From assembly GCF_005048855.1 (NCBI RefSeq), contig NZ_SUME01000009.1, positions 124,001-188,000 on the forward strand: a stretch of DNA of 64,000 bases, given 5' to 3'. A model generated the notes under the pieces. That model ran no database searches. It had not been told where the DNA came from and saw only the letters and a list, made by a program, of their open reading frames with translations. A program made the translations under genes and the position numbers. Every line of letters begins with the position of its first letter. Position 1 is the stretch's first letter. Shown here piece after piece: positions 33,776 to 43,787 of this stretch. Origin of the DNA: Sphingobacterium olei. Lineage in GTDB: Bacteria; Bacteroidota; Bacteroidia; Sphingobacteriales; Sphingobacteriaceae.

Positions 33776-34984
33776 TTATACATTACTTTTAATGACCCAT
33801 TCCAGCTCATTGCTGATAGACGCTGCGATTGGTATTTTTAATTGCTCTGGCAATACTTCCCAGGTATAGGTCTCCACTTCCAAATGTTCGCTAAAAGGTT
33901 CATTCTTTTGTAAATTCAAAACCTCAATGATATCCTGCTGTGTTGACTTTAACGCACCGATATCACAAACAGATATCGGAACATGAAAATGAGCTCGCCA
34001 TTGGACAACATCTTGATGTTCAAAATCAGCTAGTGCGGGTGTGAGATCTGGATAACGAATCAAATCGCCATCCTTTTTTAAAGCGACAACTTGATGCAGA
34101 TAAGTTGGTTCATTAAACTTTTGAAAACTATTTTTCACGGCAGTACGTTGTACCTCAGTTTGATCAAGATCTGCTTTCAACGCAGCTGATATCTGTATCT
34201 TACCTACTTGGATATCCTTCTCTTTCAATTCTCTTAACACAGCAGCATGCTGTTCATAACCAATCGCAAAATGACAGACATCATAGCAAAGACACAAATG
34301 TTTCTTAATTAACAATTCTGCCTCAGAAACAGAGGTTCCAAATGAAACTACAATATCCGGAACTGCCATAGGGAGCAGCTCATCGGTATACCAATCGATA
34401 AATTCTCTCCCCGTCTCCAGTATACCATCGGGTTCAGGTTCAAGGTCAAGGTGCATAATCGTACCGGTGCTATTAGCAATTGAAATTAATTCTTTTATGA
34501 CATCGATTATATTTAACGTCGCCTTTCTCTTCGCCTCCACCACATCAGCCGTAGTGGTAAACCAATGTCTATAACTAAGCGGAGAGCTAGAAATCCCTCC
34601 AATCATGCCTTCAGGCAATAAAGACTGGAGAATTCCGAACAGTCGTATGGTATAGTCTTTCCGTGCTTCAGTAGTCCAATCAGGTGTATGTACTTCCGCT
34701 TTGACTACTGTACGGTGGAACTCTCCATATGGGAAACCATTCATGGTAAAGACATAAGCATCATTTTCAGTCAGCCAATGCTTGAATGCTGTTAAGTTAC
34801 CTTCTTTGATAAGCTCTAAACTCGATATATTGGACAGCCGAAGTCCTATTCCAAGCGGCTTATCTGGCGAAATGGACTGTTTGATAATCGAAAAATTGTC
34901 TTTTAAAGCCTTAAAATCATCCGCCCAATTTTTTCCAGGATGGATATTGGTACAATAGGTCAAATGGCCTGTGTTAACTTTCAT
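33776..34984 (-). CDS. eboE: EboE: metabolite traffic protein, TIM-barrel (sugar-phosphate isomerase-like)
   Basis: A 402-residue protein resembling xylose-isomerase-like TIM barrels. It begins MKVNTGHLTYCTNIHPGKNW and carries IMHLDLEPEPDGILETGREF and LCLCYDVCHFAIGYEQHAAV, with acidic and His residues at strand ends suitable for metal binding. This start and domain are characteristic of EboE. In cyanobacteria ebo genes are needed to move a scytonemin precursor to the periplasm; the chemical role of EboE is not settled. It lies between eboD (11-bp gap) and eboF (no gap). Confidence 0.87.
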   Translation of the reverse strand: MKVNTGHLTYCTNIHPGKNWADDFKALKDNFSIIKQSISPDKPLGIGLRLSNISSLELIKEGNLTAFKHWLTENDAYVFTMNGFPYGEFHRTVVKAEVHTPDWTTEARKDYTIRLFGILQSLLPEGMIGGISSSPLSYRHWFTTTADVVEAKRKATLNIIDVIKELISIANSTGTIMHLDLEPEPDGILETGREFIDWYTDELLPMAVPDIVVSFGTSVSEAELLIKKHLCLCYDVCHFAIGYEQHAAVLRELKEKDIQVGKIQISAALKADLDQTEVQRTAVKNSFQKFNEPTYLHQVVALKKDGDLIRYPDLTPALADFEHQDVVQWRAHFHVPISVCDIGALKSTQQDIIEVLNLQKNEPFSEHLEVETYTWEVLPEQLKIPIAASISNELEWVIKSNV

Positions 34985-34995
34985 TTTTATTAGTA

Positions 34996-36165
34996 CTAAA
35001 GAGGTAAAACAGCTGCTTTACTCGTAAAATCCGAAACATAATGACTTGCCTGGATCAACATCTGATGATCCATTTCATGAACTTCTTTTCCAGTTCCCAA
35101 ATCGGTCAGCAAAGTGATGGTCAGTTTTCCGCCGAGATGTTCCTGAAACTCCTTTAAGCCATGCAATATTGGAGATTCGGGATCACTAATCTGAATCAAG
35201 GGATTCGAAATGTCGAAAGATAAATGAAGCAATACATGCAAAATCCGCAATAATTTTTCTTCGCTCAATAATCCTGTCATGAAAGAATAAGCACTATCCA
35301 ACGCTATCCCCATGGCAACGGCCTCACCATGTAACACATTAAAATTACTCAATTGCTCTAATTTATGTGCACTCCAATGTCCAAAATCCAAAGGTCTTGC
35401 AGATCCCATCTCAAATGGATCTGCTGAAGCAATATGGTTTAAATGTAAGGCTGCACAACGTGCAATCAAGTAATTCATGGTATCCAGATCACGAGCGACC
35501 AATTGAGTCGCATGTTCCTCAATCCAGGAGAAGAATGCCGGGTCTTTTATCAATGCTACCTTAACAGCTTCCGAGATACCCGATCGCCAATCTCTATCGG
35601 CTAATGTTAATAAAAACTGATCATCATTAAATACCGCTGCGGGGGGTGAAAAAGTGCCCAAAAAATTTTTCTTGCCTTTGTAATTTATACCATTCTTAAC
35701 ACCTATACCCGAATCGTTTTGTGAAAGCACTGTGGTAGGTATACGAATATGCTTGATACCACGGTGTGATACCGCGGCGGCATAGCCCACAAGGTCGAGT
35801 ACTGCGCCTCCACCAATTGCAGCGATATAAGAATGTCGATCAATACCAAAACGATCCACCGCCTCTACCAAACGATCGAATAGTGTAATGTCATTCTTGG
35901 ACGCTTCCCCTCCGGGAATAACCATTATCTCCTGAATCAGCTGAATTTCTTGATATTGATCAAAATATGCTTGAATGCTAGACACGAGGCCTGGATGCGC
36001 ATCTGCAACGCCTTGATCGAGTACAAAAAATATTTTACGTACTACACTTGTTTGACTCTCTTTAAAGAAATTTGCCAAGGTGGGATTACTGATGTCAAAT
36101 AACGATTTAGCAAAATAAATCTTATATTCAAATTTTACACTAAAAGACTGTTCTAAAAAACTCAT
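34996..36165 (-). CDS. eboD: EboD: 3-dehydroquinate synthase-like protein
   Basis: A 389-residue member of the dehydroquinate synthase/sugar-phosphate cyclase superfamily. It shows the NAD-binding stretch IGGGAVLDLVGYAAAVSHRG, zinc-ligand regions SDSGIGVKNGINYKGKKNF-like (QNDSGIGVKNG), LNHIASADPFEMGSARPLDF and HWSAHKLEQL. It is probably a paralogue of AroB with its own sugar-phosphate-like substrate rather than the shikimate enzyme, because it sits in the ebo operon. No shikimate gene is adjacent. It lies 16 bp downstream of eboC and 11 bp upstream of eboE. Confidence 0.87.
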   Translation of the reverse strand: MSFLEQSFSVKFEYKIYFAKSLFDISNPTLANFFKESQTSVVRKIFFVLDQGVADAHPGLVSSIQAYFDQYQEIQLIQEIMVIPGGEASKNDITLFDRLVEAVDRFGIDRHSYIAAIGGGAVLDLVGYAAAVSHRGIKHIRIPTTVLSQNDSGIGVKNGINYKGKKNFLGTFSPPAAVFNDDQFLLTLADRDWRSGISEAVKVALIKDPAFFSWIEEHATQLVARDLDTMNYLIARCAALHLNHIASADPFEMGSARPLDFGHWSAHKLEQLSNFNVLHGEAVAMGIALDSAYSFMTGLLSEEKLLRILHVLLHLSFDISNPLIQISDPESPILHGLKEFQEHLGGKLTITLLTDLGTGKEVHEMDHQMLIQASHYVSDFTSKAAVLPL

Positions 36166-36181
36166 AATTGAAACTCACTAA

Positions 36182-37063
36182 TTAAGTAACAGCGAAAGCT
36201 TTACTTAGTAAAATGGATAATGGTAATAAAAAAATAATGACCAGTGCAATTTTCCAGTCTGCAAAAACACTGGCCCAAGCTGCATTCATGAAAATCAATG
36301 CAATCACTCCTGCTTTAACTGCCTTCCCTATATTGGGTCCTATAGGATTATCTATTGCTTTTATAAGCGGTTTAAAAATCATCCATGCAAACGGAACAAT
36401 AAACAATATAGTGATGGAGATATCTCCTCTTATCCCAGCAAAAAACAAGATGCTAACGATAACAATAGTGTAAAGTATGCCTGCAAAATAAAGCATCTTT
36501 TTATTTCCTCCGTGCACTTCACCTCTACTAATCATCGTAATGGATGCAATGTAGATGATAGGTACTATAGCCAAAAACCACCATTGCCCCACTTCACTAC
36601 TTATGATGCTGACACCCAGTAACAGATTTAATCCACGACAAAGCCCCATATTAAGCGGTCCTAATAGCAGATGATGTTTTGCCCACCTATTGTATACGAG
36701 GCAAGCCAACATAATCGCAATAGCAAGTACCGTCGAAGCTAGTCCGAGTAAATAGGCGGTTCCCATCCCGATTCCGAAAAATAAGATTCCAAATACAGTG
36801 GCCTCTACTTTACTGATCACTCCACTTGGTATGGGTCTTTCGGGGCGTTCAACTCGGTCTAATTCTGAATCAAAGACATCATTAAAGATAATGCCCCCGC
36901 TGTACAGACCTATGGTTGAGATGCAGAGTAGTAATATTGGCAATGGGGACCATCCCAATGGTGATAGATAGCCCGATATGGAGATACCAGCAAGTACATC
37001 GGCTATCGCCGTAACGACATTTGCAGGTCGCATCAACCTAATATAGCCTAATAACTTTTTCAA
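36182..37063 (-). CDS. eboC: EboC: UbiA-like prenyltransferase
   Basis: A 293-residue integral membrane protein with eight or nine helices. The first UbiA Asp motif is clear (NDVFDSELDRVERPERPIPS, about residues 60-80). The second acidic motif is weaker (YNRWAKHH and RGEVHGGNKK), as is usual in EboC. It probably transfers a prenyl group to an aromatic or polyol acceptor at the inner membrane. It lies 13 bp downstream of eboB and 16 bp upstream of eboD. The C-terminus lacks any extra domain. Confidence 0.88.
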   Translation of the reverse strand: MKKLLGYIRLMRPANVVTAIADVLAGISISGYLSPLGWSPLPILLLCISTIGLYSGGIIFNDVFDSELDRVERPERPIPSGVISKVEATVFGILFFGIGMGTAYLLGLASTVLAIAIMLACLVYNRWAKHHLLLGPLNMGLCRGLNLLLGVSIISSEVGQWWFLAIVPIIYIASITMISRGEVHGGNKKMLYFAGILYTIVIVSILFFAGIRGDISITILFIVPFAWMIFKPLIKAIDNPIGPNIGKAVKAGVIALIFMNAAWASVFADWKIALVIIFLLPLSILLSKAFAVT

Positions 37064-37076
37064 TACAGTAGCTTAA

Positions 37077-38063
37077 TTATTTGATGATGATCGAATTTTT
37101 ATCAATTCGAGGTTGCTGCCCACCTCGCAAGATGGAATTACTTGCAAATTTTTGAGACTGATCAATATTTTTAATCGCAATAAAATCATGCTCATCAATC
37201 TGTCCGCTCTGACCAAAAGCCGTAATCGCATTTCTAAAACTAACGAGTTCAATATCATTTAAACCAATACCTGATTTTTTCATTAATGCTGCAGTTTTAG
37301 GTACAGCCAGCGGATCAGAAATTCCCCAATCGGCAGCAGAGTTGATCATGATCCTTTCGGAACCATATTGCTTTACGACCTCCACCATACGTTCATTGCC
37401 CATTTTTGTAAAAGGATAAATCGTAAATGCAGCCCAAAAACCTCGATCCAACACTTCTTTAACAGTTTCTTCATTATTATGATCCACAATCACCGAATAG
37501 GGCGACAGACCGTGCTCAATAGCAATATCCATACTACGTTGCGTGCCCTTTTTCTTATCTCGATGCGGTGTGTGGATCTGAACGGGTAAACTCGCCTCTT
37601 TAGCAAGCTCCAACTGCAACCTGAAGTATTTTTCTTCGGCAGCAGTCTGGTCGTCAAAACCAATTTCTCCGATTCCCACCACTCCTTCTTTAAAAACAAA
37701 CTGTGGCAATAGCTCCATCACCTGCTCTGCTAGCTCTTCATTGTTTGCCTCACGTGAATTTAAGCCTATTGTACAATAATGCTTGATACCAAACTGTGAA
37801 GATCTAAATCTTTCCCAACCGATCAAGCTACTGTAGTAATCTTTAAAACTGTCAACTCCAGTACGGGGCTGTCCCAGCCAAAAAGCGGGTTCTATAATAG
37901 CGACGATACCCGCATCCACCATTGCTTGGTAATCATCCGTCGTACGTGCGGTCATATGGATATGCGGATCAAAAAACTGCATCCCATTGATATCATTCAA
38001 ATCTAGCACATCTTGGTTTCTTTCTCCCTTATTTCTTTCTTGGAAATTGTCATTACAGCACAT
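37077..38063 (-). CDS. eboB: EboB: TatD-family metal-dependent hydrolase
   Basis: A 328-residue TIM-barrel hydrolase. The HxH motif is FFDPHIHMTART, a later Glu is in VGIGEIGFDDQTA, and His residues are in LPVQIHTPHRDKK and SVIVDHNNEETVK, the usual TatD metal set. The N-terminus (MCCNDNFQERNKGERNQDVL) is poorly conserved, so Met28 could be the real start. TatD proteins are metal-dependent hydrolases of varied substrates; the ebo substrate is unknown. It sits 14 bp downstream of eboA. Confidence 0.86.
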   Translation of the reverse strand: MCCNDNFQERNKGERNQDVLDLNDINGMQFFDPHIHMTARTTDDYQAMVDAGIVAIIEPAFWLGQPRTGVDSFKDYYSSLIGWERFRSSQFGIKHYCTIGLNSREANNEELAEQVMELLPQFVFKEGVVGIGEIGFDDQTAAEEKYFRLQLELAKEASLPVQIHTPHRDKKKGTQRSMDIAIEHGLSPYSVIVDHNNEETVKEVLDRGFWAAFTIYPFTKMGNERMVEVVKQYGSERIMINSAADWGISDPLAVPKTAALMKKSGIGLNDIELVSFRNAITAFGQSGQIDEHDFIAIKNIDQSQKFASNSILRGGQQPRIDKNSIIIK

Positions 38064-38077
38064 TATTCAATATTTTA

Positions 38078-38773
38078 TTATTTTCCTATTTCTATTAATC
38101 TATATATTTCCTGATGAACCGTTCTATGAGCAGCTAAACGTTCTTGGACATAATCGTTCAACGTATGCGCCAGCGCCTGATTAGCTCTTGTTTTTAATCC
38201 AGGGATTTGGCTGACATCTTTTTCATTAAAAAAAGCTTTTAAAACCATTTGGTTCCATGCAGCTTCTGAAAGCGCATGGGCTGGATAGGGATTGTGATAC
38301 AGTATAGCTTCCAATACCGTACCTATGTTGCTACGAATGCCCTCTTCACAGGTGCTGATCCACTCTTCGGTGTAATGCAAGAAAGGAAGAGCGGAATAGA
38401 GTGCAACCAGTTCATTCATCTCCGCTACCGTAAATAAGTTCTTGATTTTCTTCAGGTACACCATCTTATCCACATCCGGCAGCTGCATCAACAACCAGAC
38501 ACGCGCCAGCCGATCAGCTGTCCATCCCTGTAAAGAAAAGCCGGGTAATAAGGTAGCTATTTCCGCTAAGTCTTCGGGCTGTACGATCAGGTTATTTTTA
38601 CCTGACATTCTGGGCAGCTGTGCAAAACTCAGATTTAACTGTAGTGTCTTTTCTTCTGTTTTGATACGCTCCACTTTATCGGCCAACCAAGCCCATGCAT
38701 CGGAACTGAGGTTTTGTTGGATGATTTGTTGAAATAACTTATCAAGATTTTTCTTCTTTTCTATATCGACCAC
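38078..38773 (-). CDS. eboA: EboA family protein
   Basis: A 231-residue soluble helical protein (QNLSSDAWAWLADKVERIKT, then LLPGFSLQGWTADRLARVWL and LYSALPFLHYTEEWISTCEE, then GIRSNIGTVLEAILYHNPYP). The C-terminal half, with LEAILYHNPYPA and NQMVLKAFFN, is the family hallmark. EboA has no known activity. The assignment is strengthened by the complete eboA-B-C-D-E-F order. It lies 12 bp downstream of the TM220 gene, which is probably the first gene of the operon. Confidence 0.85.
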   Translation of the reverse strand: MVDIEKKKNLDKLFQQIIQQNLSSDAWAWLADKVERIKTEEKTLQLNLSFAQLPRMSGKNNLIVQPEDLAEIATLLPGFSLQGWTADRLARVWLLMQLPDVDKMVYLKKIKNLFTVAEMNELVALYSALPFLHYTEEWISTCEEGIRSNIGTVLEAILYHNPYPAHALSEAAWNQMVLKAFFNEKDVSQIPGLKTRANQALAHTLNDYVQERLAAHRTVHQEIYRLIEIGK

Positions 38774-38785
38774 AGGTTTGATTCT

Positions 38786-39178
38786 TTATAAATTAATAGC
38801 AACAAAATAATTTATCCCCAATGCAATACTTACGATCAGAAGACCAAAAAATTCCCTCGTTTTCTCAATATAAGGTTTAGTCGCTTGCATACTTTCAACA
38901 AGACTCGGTCTACGATATTTCATCAGCCAGTCCCATACACCATCTTTGGCAAAAAAGAGGATAATGGCATAAACGACATAAAACAGAATGGCACCCAAAT
39001 AAATCAATGGGTAATAAAAATGAAAAACAGCCAATCCACAACAAACGGAAGCCAACATATAGATGGGTATCCATAGCCACGAATCTTTATCATTGAGATT
39101 TACATACGCAAATCCAATAAATGCAAGACAAAAAATAAGGTTCAAAACAATTAACACCATAACATCGGGTTGAGTCAA
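38786..39178 (-). CDS. TM220-family small membrane protein
   Basis: A 130-residue protein with about four hydrophobic segments (VLIVLNLIFCLAFIGFAYVN, then WIPIYMLASVCCGLAVFHFY, YLGAILFYVVYAIILFFAKD and FFGLLIVSIALGINYFVAIN). The motif NLNDKDSWLW between helices 1 and 2 is typical of the transmembrane-220 family. It precedes the ebo genes by 12 bp on the same strand, so it is likely co-transcribed and may act with them at the membrane, although it is not a standard ebo gene. The function is unknown. Confidence 0.75.
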   Translation of the reverse strand: MTQPDVMVLIVLNLIFCLAFIGFAYVNLNDKDSWLWIPIYMLASVCCGLAVFHFYYPLIYLGAILFYVVYAIILFFAKDGVWDWLMKYRRPSLVESMQATKPYIEKTREFFGLLIVSIALGINYFVAINL

Positions 39179-39550
39179 TGAATTTCTATTATTAAGTTAG
39201 CACAAATAAACAGATTATTAATCTGATTTATGCGTTCAAATTGCAAAAAAAACATGACATAAAATAAGTACTTTTCCCGCGTACCGTAAGAAGCCCTTTA
39301 CCATTCTATCAAAGTAGTCATCAAAGACAATAGTACCAACGAAAAAGATACAATCGCAACCTTATTTTATATTCTTACTATGATAGTAAGTTAACACTAT
39401 TTGGGATAAACATCAACATTTTAAACAACTTAAATCCTACAATAATGTCATACTTAATTCATAAGCTTTGGGAACGACCGGTACAACCCGATATGAATAC
39501 AGTCAGTTCTACTCACAACAATGGGGCAATCTCCTATGTTTGATAGCTTC
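39179..39550. other. Intergenic interval before the ebo operon
   Basis: 372 bp without a supported gene. It should contain the promoter of the TM220-ebo operon, but I cannot pick a clear TAnnTTTG on the minus strand. No RNA or repeat is seen. Confidence 0.4.
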
Positions 39551-42196
39551 CTATCTTAGTTTTAGTTTTAACTGGTGTTTTCCAGATACCAATTCTATCG
39601 CTTCGCCACTGCCTTCCACATTTTCAGGAGGATAGAATTTGGCTGTGGAATTTGCTGGAATCTGTATATCATAAACAATCGTCTTTTTATTCCTTTTCCA
39701 GCTAGACACAATTTCACCGTAGGGAGATCGGTGTGTAACTTCTGATTGATCCAATCCTACTGGAAATATTGGTCGAAGTAAAATGTTTTTGAATCCGGGC
39801 TGATCTGGATCGGGCATAATACCTCCGATAGATTTAAAGAACCACCCTCCGATTTCTCCAAACATCATATGGTTATCCGAAATATCTCTTTTTGCCTCTA
39901 AATCCCAGTTTTCGAGCAATGTCGTCGCTCCGTTTACAACCCACCATCCCCATGACGGATACGTATCCTGAACCGCCACCTTATAGGCAGTCTCACCATA
40001 TCCATTATTGTTCAACGCATTTAATAAAGCTTTTGCACCCAATACGCCTACATCAAGATGAAAATTCGTTTCCTCTACTTTTTTGTTCAGATTGGCGGCT
40101 ACCTTAGCCTTTATATCTTCCGGAACAATCCCCCAATGTAACGGCACGCTCAGTTCGGTTTGTGTTCCATCTGCATATACTCCGGATTCAGTATTCAAGA
40201 ATTTGCTGTTAATGGCTTGCTTGATTTTTTTACTCAACGCATCGTATTTTCTATAGTCGTCCTCGCGGCCAAACAGTTTGGCTGCAGAGGCTAAAATAGT
40301 TGCATCTACATAGAAATAGGTAGACGATGTAAGCTCTAGATTTGATCCCGATTTTACGGGCACCCAGTCGCCACGCCCGAAAGTAGTCAGTCCATTCGGG
40401 CTGATGCGGTCTACATAATCGACGTACCGTTTTATATTTTCATAACAATCCGCTAAAAGTCTGCTATCGCCATAGAACATATACACTTGCCAAGGAATAA
40501 TGGCAATTGTACTCGTCCAATCCAATCCATTTGCGGTACCATATCCCCATCCACCAGTGGGGATAATATCCGGCAACACACCGTTGGGCTGTTGTTCGTC
40601 GCGGTGGTCTGCCAACCATTTTTCATACACAGTTATACCGTCAAAATTATATAATGCGGTCTCAATAGCCAGATGTCCGTCCCCAGTCCAACCGTTTTTC
40701 TCTCTTTGCGGACAATCCGTCGGATAGCCCATCAGGTTCGACAAGTACGCATTATTCGTTACTTTCCATAGGTCGTTTACCAATTTTGAGGAGGTTCTGA
40801 CTTGGCCAGTCGGATCAACATCGCTATGCATAAAATAAGCTGTTAAATTCGATTCATCCAGTACGATGGGATTACTGCTGATAATTTCGACATAACGAAA
40901 GCCTTTGTAGTTAAACTTTGGCGTAAATTCATCTTCCTTGTTACCACTTAGTATAACGACATCTGTCTGGAATGGATCTTTTTCTTTATCTCCGCGATAG
41001 TATACATCGATATTAGATAGATCCAGGCGACCATTTTCATGCAGACGCTCTCCATGCTTTATTTTAAGTACAGTTCCTTCGGGGCCTTTGACTTTAATAC
41101 GTGTAACACCAGCCATATTTTGTCCCATATCAAAAACATAGGTTTTCTCATCAAACTTTTTAACGGATACTGCATTGTAGGTTTTTACCAACCGTATAGG
41201 CGCGATCTGCTGCGATACGATGTAGTTCGAAGGCGTGCTTCGATATCGAACACCACGCCACTTAGCATCATCGAAATCCGGCTTGTCCCAACCATCGTGC
41301 TCCAAGCGGGCATCGTAGTGTTCTCCTGTATATATGTTATTCGATGTAATCGGTCCGGATGATGTTTTCCAATCACGCTCCGACACAATCGTTTCTTCCG
41401 TTCCATCCGTATAAACTATGCGAAGATCTAAACAAAACGCTGGTCTCGCCCTCCAAGGTGCATTGTGAAAATCCCAAACAGCAAGTGGTTGGTGGTTGTA
41501 CCATCCGTTACCTAATACGACCCCGATAGCATTTGATCCGGATTGAAGGTGGGCGGTTACATCATGCGCTACATAAAGCGTACGCCTGTCAAAACGCGTA
41601 TACATAGGATCTAATCGATGATCTCCAATCCTTTCACCATTCAGCGAAAGTTCATACAATCCGGCCACTGCTATATATGCCCTGGCAGACTTGATCGTCT
41701 TCTTTACCTCAAATTGCTTTCTGAAATAGGGTGCTTCTTTATGGTGGATATCGTGATGATCGCTGATCCATGTTCCCTTCCAGCTATTTCTCCCCATCAT
41801 ACCTGTTTCAAAGGATGCTACTGCTGAAGATTTTGGTTTGCCGTCTTTGTCCCACGCCGTCACTTTCCAAAAGTACCGTTTCAGTGGAACTAACTTTTGT
41901 CCAGCATAGGAAACAAGGATATCTGCTTTAGACTGCTTTCCAGTATCCCAAATTTCACCTTGGTTATTCACAACCCCCATCGAATCGACGCCGACAAACA
42001 CCTGATATGCAATCTGTACTGCTCCCTGCCTGTCATCTCTCAACATCCACATCAACCTCGGATTCGGTACATCTATCCCGATAGGATTGACCAGATGCTC
42101 GCATCTCAACTGAGTGGGTTCACCATTTATCGGGGAGCTCTTTCCATAGAGGGACCCACTTAATCCCAAAACTGCCAGTAATATTGTTTTTTTCAT
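39551..42196 (-). CDS. Secreted alpha-L-rhamnosidase, GH78
   Basis: About 881 residues from the ATG at 42196 (MKKTILLAVLGLSGSLYGKS, a signal peptide); nine extra upstream residues are not needed. The N-terminal domain has EPTQLRCEHLVNPIGIDVPN, the classic GH78 opening. The (alpha/alpha)6 catalytic domain carries GYPTDCPQREKNGWTGDGHL, with the general acid Glu, and the C-terminal motif is SWGWWVVNGATTLLENW. It removes terminal L-rhamnose from plant or bacterial glycans. No SusC/SusD or other polysaccharide-utilisation gene adjoins it. Confidence 0.94.
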   Translation of the reverse strand: MKKTILLAVLGLSGSLYGKSSPINGEPTQLRCEHLVNPIGIDVPNPRLMWMLRDDRQGAVQIAYQVFVGVDSMGVVNNQGEIWDTGKQSKADILVSYAGQKLVPLKRYFWKVTAWDKDGKPKSSAVASFETGMMGRNSWKGTWISDHHDIHHKEAPYFRKQFEVKKTIKSARAYIAVAGLYELSLNGERIGDHRLDPMYTRFDRRTLYVAHDVTAHLQSGSNAIGVVLGNGWYNHQPLAVWDFHNAPWRARPAFCLDLRIVYTDGTEETIVSERDWKTSSGPITSNNIYTGEHYDARLEHDGWDKPDFDDAKWRGVRYRSTPSNYIVSQQIAPIRLVKTYNAVSVKKFDEKTYVFDMGQNMAGVTRIKVKGPEGTVLKIKHGERLHENGRLDLSNIDVYYRGDKEKDPFQTDVVILSGNKEDEFTPKFNYKGFRYVEIISSNPIVLDESNLTAYFMHSDVDPTGQVRTSSKLVNDLWKVTNNAYLSNLMGYPTDCPQREKNGWTGDGHLAIETALYNFDGITVYEKWLADHRDEQQPNGVLPDIIPTGGWGYGTANGLDWTSTIAIIPWQVYMFYGDSRLLADCYENIKRYVDYVDRISPNGLTTFGRGDWVPVKSGSNLELTSSTYFYVDATILASAAKLFGREDDYRKYDALSKKIKQAINSKFLNTESGVYADGTQTELSVPLHWGIVPEDIKAKVAANLNKKVEETNFHLDVGVLGAKALLNALNNNGYGETAYKVAVQDTYPSWGWWVVNGATTLLENWDLEAKRDISDNHMMFGEIGGWFFKSIGGIMPDPDQPGFKNILLRPIFPVGLDQSEVTHRSPYGEIVSSWKRNKKTIVYDIQIPANSTAKFYPPENVEGSGEAIELVSGKHQLKLKLR

Positions 42197-42399
42197 TTTC
42201 TCATATGAAGTAATAAAATCCACCCGACCTCTGAAAATCCTACTTTATTTTCTCGCATTATTGTTGTTCATACAGGACCCATTTGCGTATCATTATTGTT
42301 TAGCAGAGAAGTTGTTATAGTTGCCGTCAACATTTTCTGCTTCGGGCAGTGGCGGATTAAAATTATTGACTTCTTAGCTTAGCACAGAATATTTATTAG

Positions 42400-43479
42400 C
42401 TACAATATTTTTATACGCATGTATTGGCATTTGTCGTTTAAGTTTCCGTCTGCTTTCCAAAAAGAGTTGACATGATTCACAGTCAAATATAGATATCCGT
42501 CGACACCCCAATACATTGCCCCCCCTTCTACTGTCGGCATCCAATTTCTAAAACTTGCACTCATTACGTGTTCAATCTTATTATTAAAAATAGCGTAAAG
42601 CTCTAAATCTGCTGTAGTTTCATAAGGATTAGTGTAAATACAGATAACATTTTGTTTATCAGGTGATATGTAGGGAAATTCACCAAATGTAGCTGTTTCT
42701 TCGCCACTTGTTATGTCAATAAATCTATAGTCTAGACTTTCCCAATACGAACCACCAATTATGTACTGATTTAAAAAATCAACCTTTCCCGCATAATAAA
42801 ATTCCTGTCTTTCTTCTTCCGCGTCTGGTCTATCTATGAACTTCACAGTTTTATCTTTACACTTTAACTCAATGACTCCATTTTTCTTTTTATTCACCGT
42901 GGTGTCAGCCAATATAAAGTCAACCGAACTGCTGCTATTCTTGTCAAAAATAGCCTTATCGATGAGTTCCAAACTCAAATATGCTTTAAGCTGTTTACCG
43001 TTTTCAAAATATTCAGTTTTTTTGTCTAAAGTTAAAAAAGAAATTACGTTCAGGTCAGAGGAAACTAAACTAACTTCATTTATTAAACCTGTTTTGTTTT
43101 TTATAACATACACTTTTTCCCAACCTGTACTTTCTATGTTACTGCCATTTACATTAAATTTTCTTGTGATTCTTTCACGGACACCAAGCCATTTCTCTGT
43201 TTCTTCAATCACGTCAAGTCGAGCACCATATTCGTACATTCCTAAAGTTGTTGATTTCTCGTCCCCTTCTTGTTTAAATTCGATTCCCTCTCTGGCAGAA
43301 ACGTAAACACTTGTTATTACTCTGGTTTTGTCGTAGTCTATTTTGTTTCCCACATTTTCAATTGTCAAGGTGCTGTCAACTACACTTTGCTCAATTTTGT
43401 GGATTGTCTGTTTGTTGTTTCCACAACTGTAAAAAGTCAGAAGAAATATCGATAATGTTATGTTAAGCAGTGTCTTCAT
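42400..43479 (-). CDS. SH3-domain lipoprotein
   Basis: About 359 residues from the ATG at 43479 (MKTLLNITLSIFLLTFYSCG), with a lipobox ending in Cys19. A bacterial SH3-like domain is visible near residues 50-110 (SVYVSAREGIEFKQEGDEKS, then MYEYGARLDVIEETEKWLGV). The rest is beta-rich and unassigned; it resembles lipoproteins that monitor or bind cell-wall material. Codon use and AT content match the neighbouring AT-rich genes up to 46.4 kb. It is monocistronic with a 206-bp gap to the GH78 gene. Confidence 0.75.
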   Translation of the reverse strand: MKTLLNITLSIFLLTFYSCGNNKQTIHKIEQSVVDSTLTIENVGNKIDYDKTRVITSVYVSAREGIEFKQEGDEKSTTLGMYEYGARLDVIEETEKWLGVRERITRKFNVNGSNIESTGWEKVYVIKNKTGLINEVSLVSSDLNVISFLTLDKKTEYFENGKQLKAYLSLELIDKAIFDKNSSSSVDFILADTTVNKKKNGVIELKCKDKTVKFIDRPDAEEERQEFYYAGKVDFLNQYIIGGSYWESLDYRFIDITSGEETATFGEFPYISPDKQNVICIYTNPYETTADLELYAIFNNKIEHVMSASFRNWMPTVEGGAMYWGVDGYLYLTVNHVNSFWKADGNLNDKCQYMRIKIL

Positions 43480-43787
43480 AAATATTGTAACCAATGGTTC
43501 GCAGTAGCAGTATTATTCTTTGTCCGTCAAATTGTCAAATAGCCTAATCCACTATTAGCCTTTATTTAGCCTACAAATTTATATTTTAAAGTTGGTTATT
43601 TCATTTTTTGATTTGTCACTATTTTTAATTGCCTTGTCATTAAAATTGATCTTGGCCAATATACATCGTTTGTTTGGCATCCATATACCCACATAAACCT
43701 CCAGCCGGGCAAAGCAATATTAGATTCCTCCCAGTTCGACACTGTAAACCGGACATTAGCGGCTCCAGTATTTTTTGGGCCAGATAC

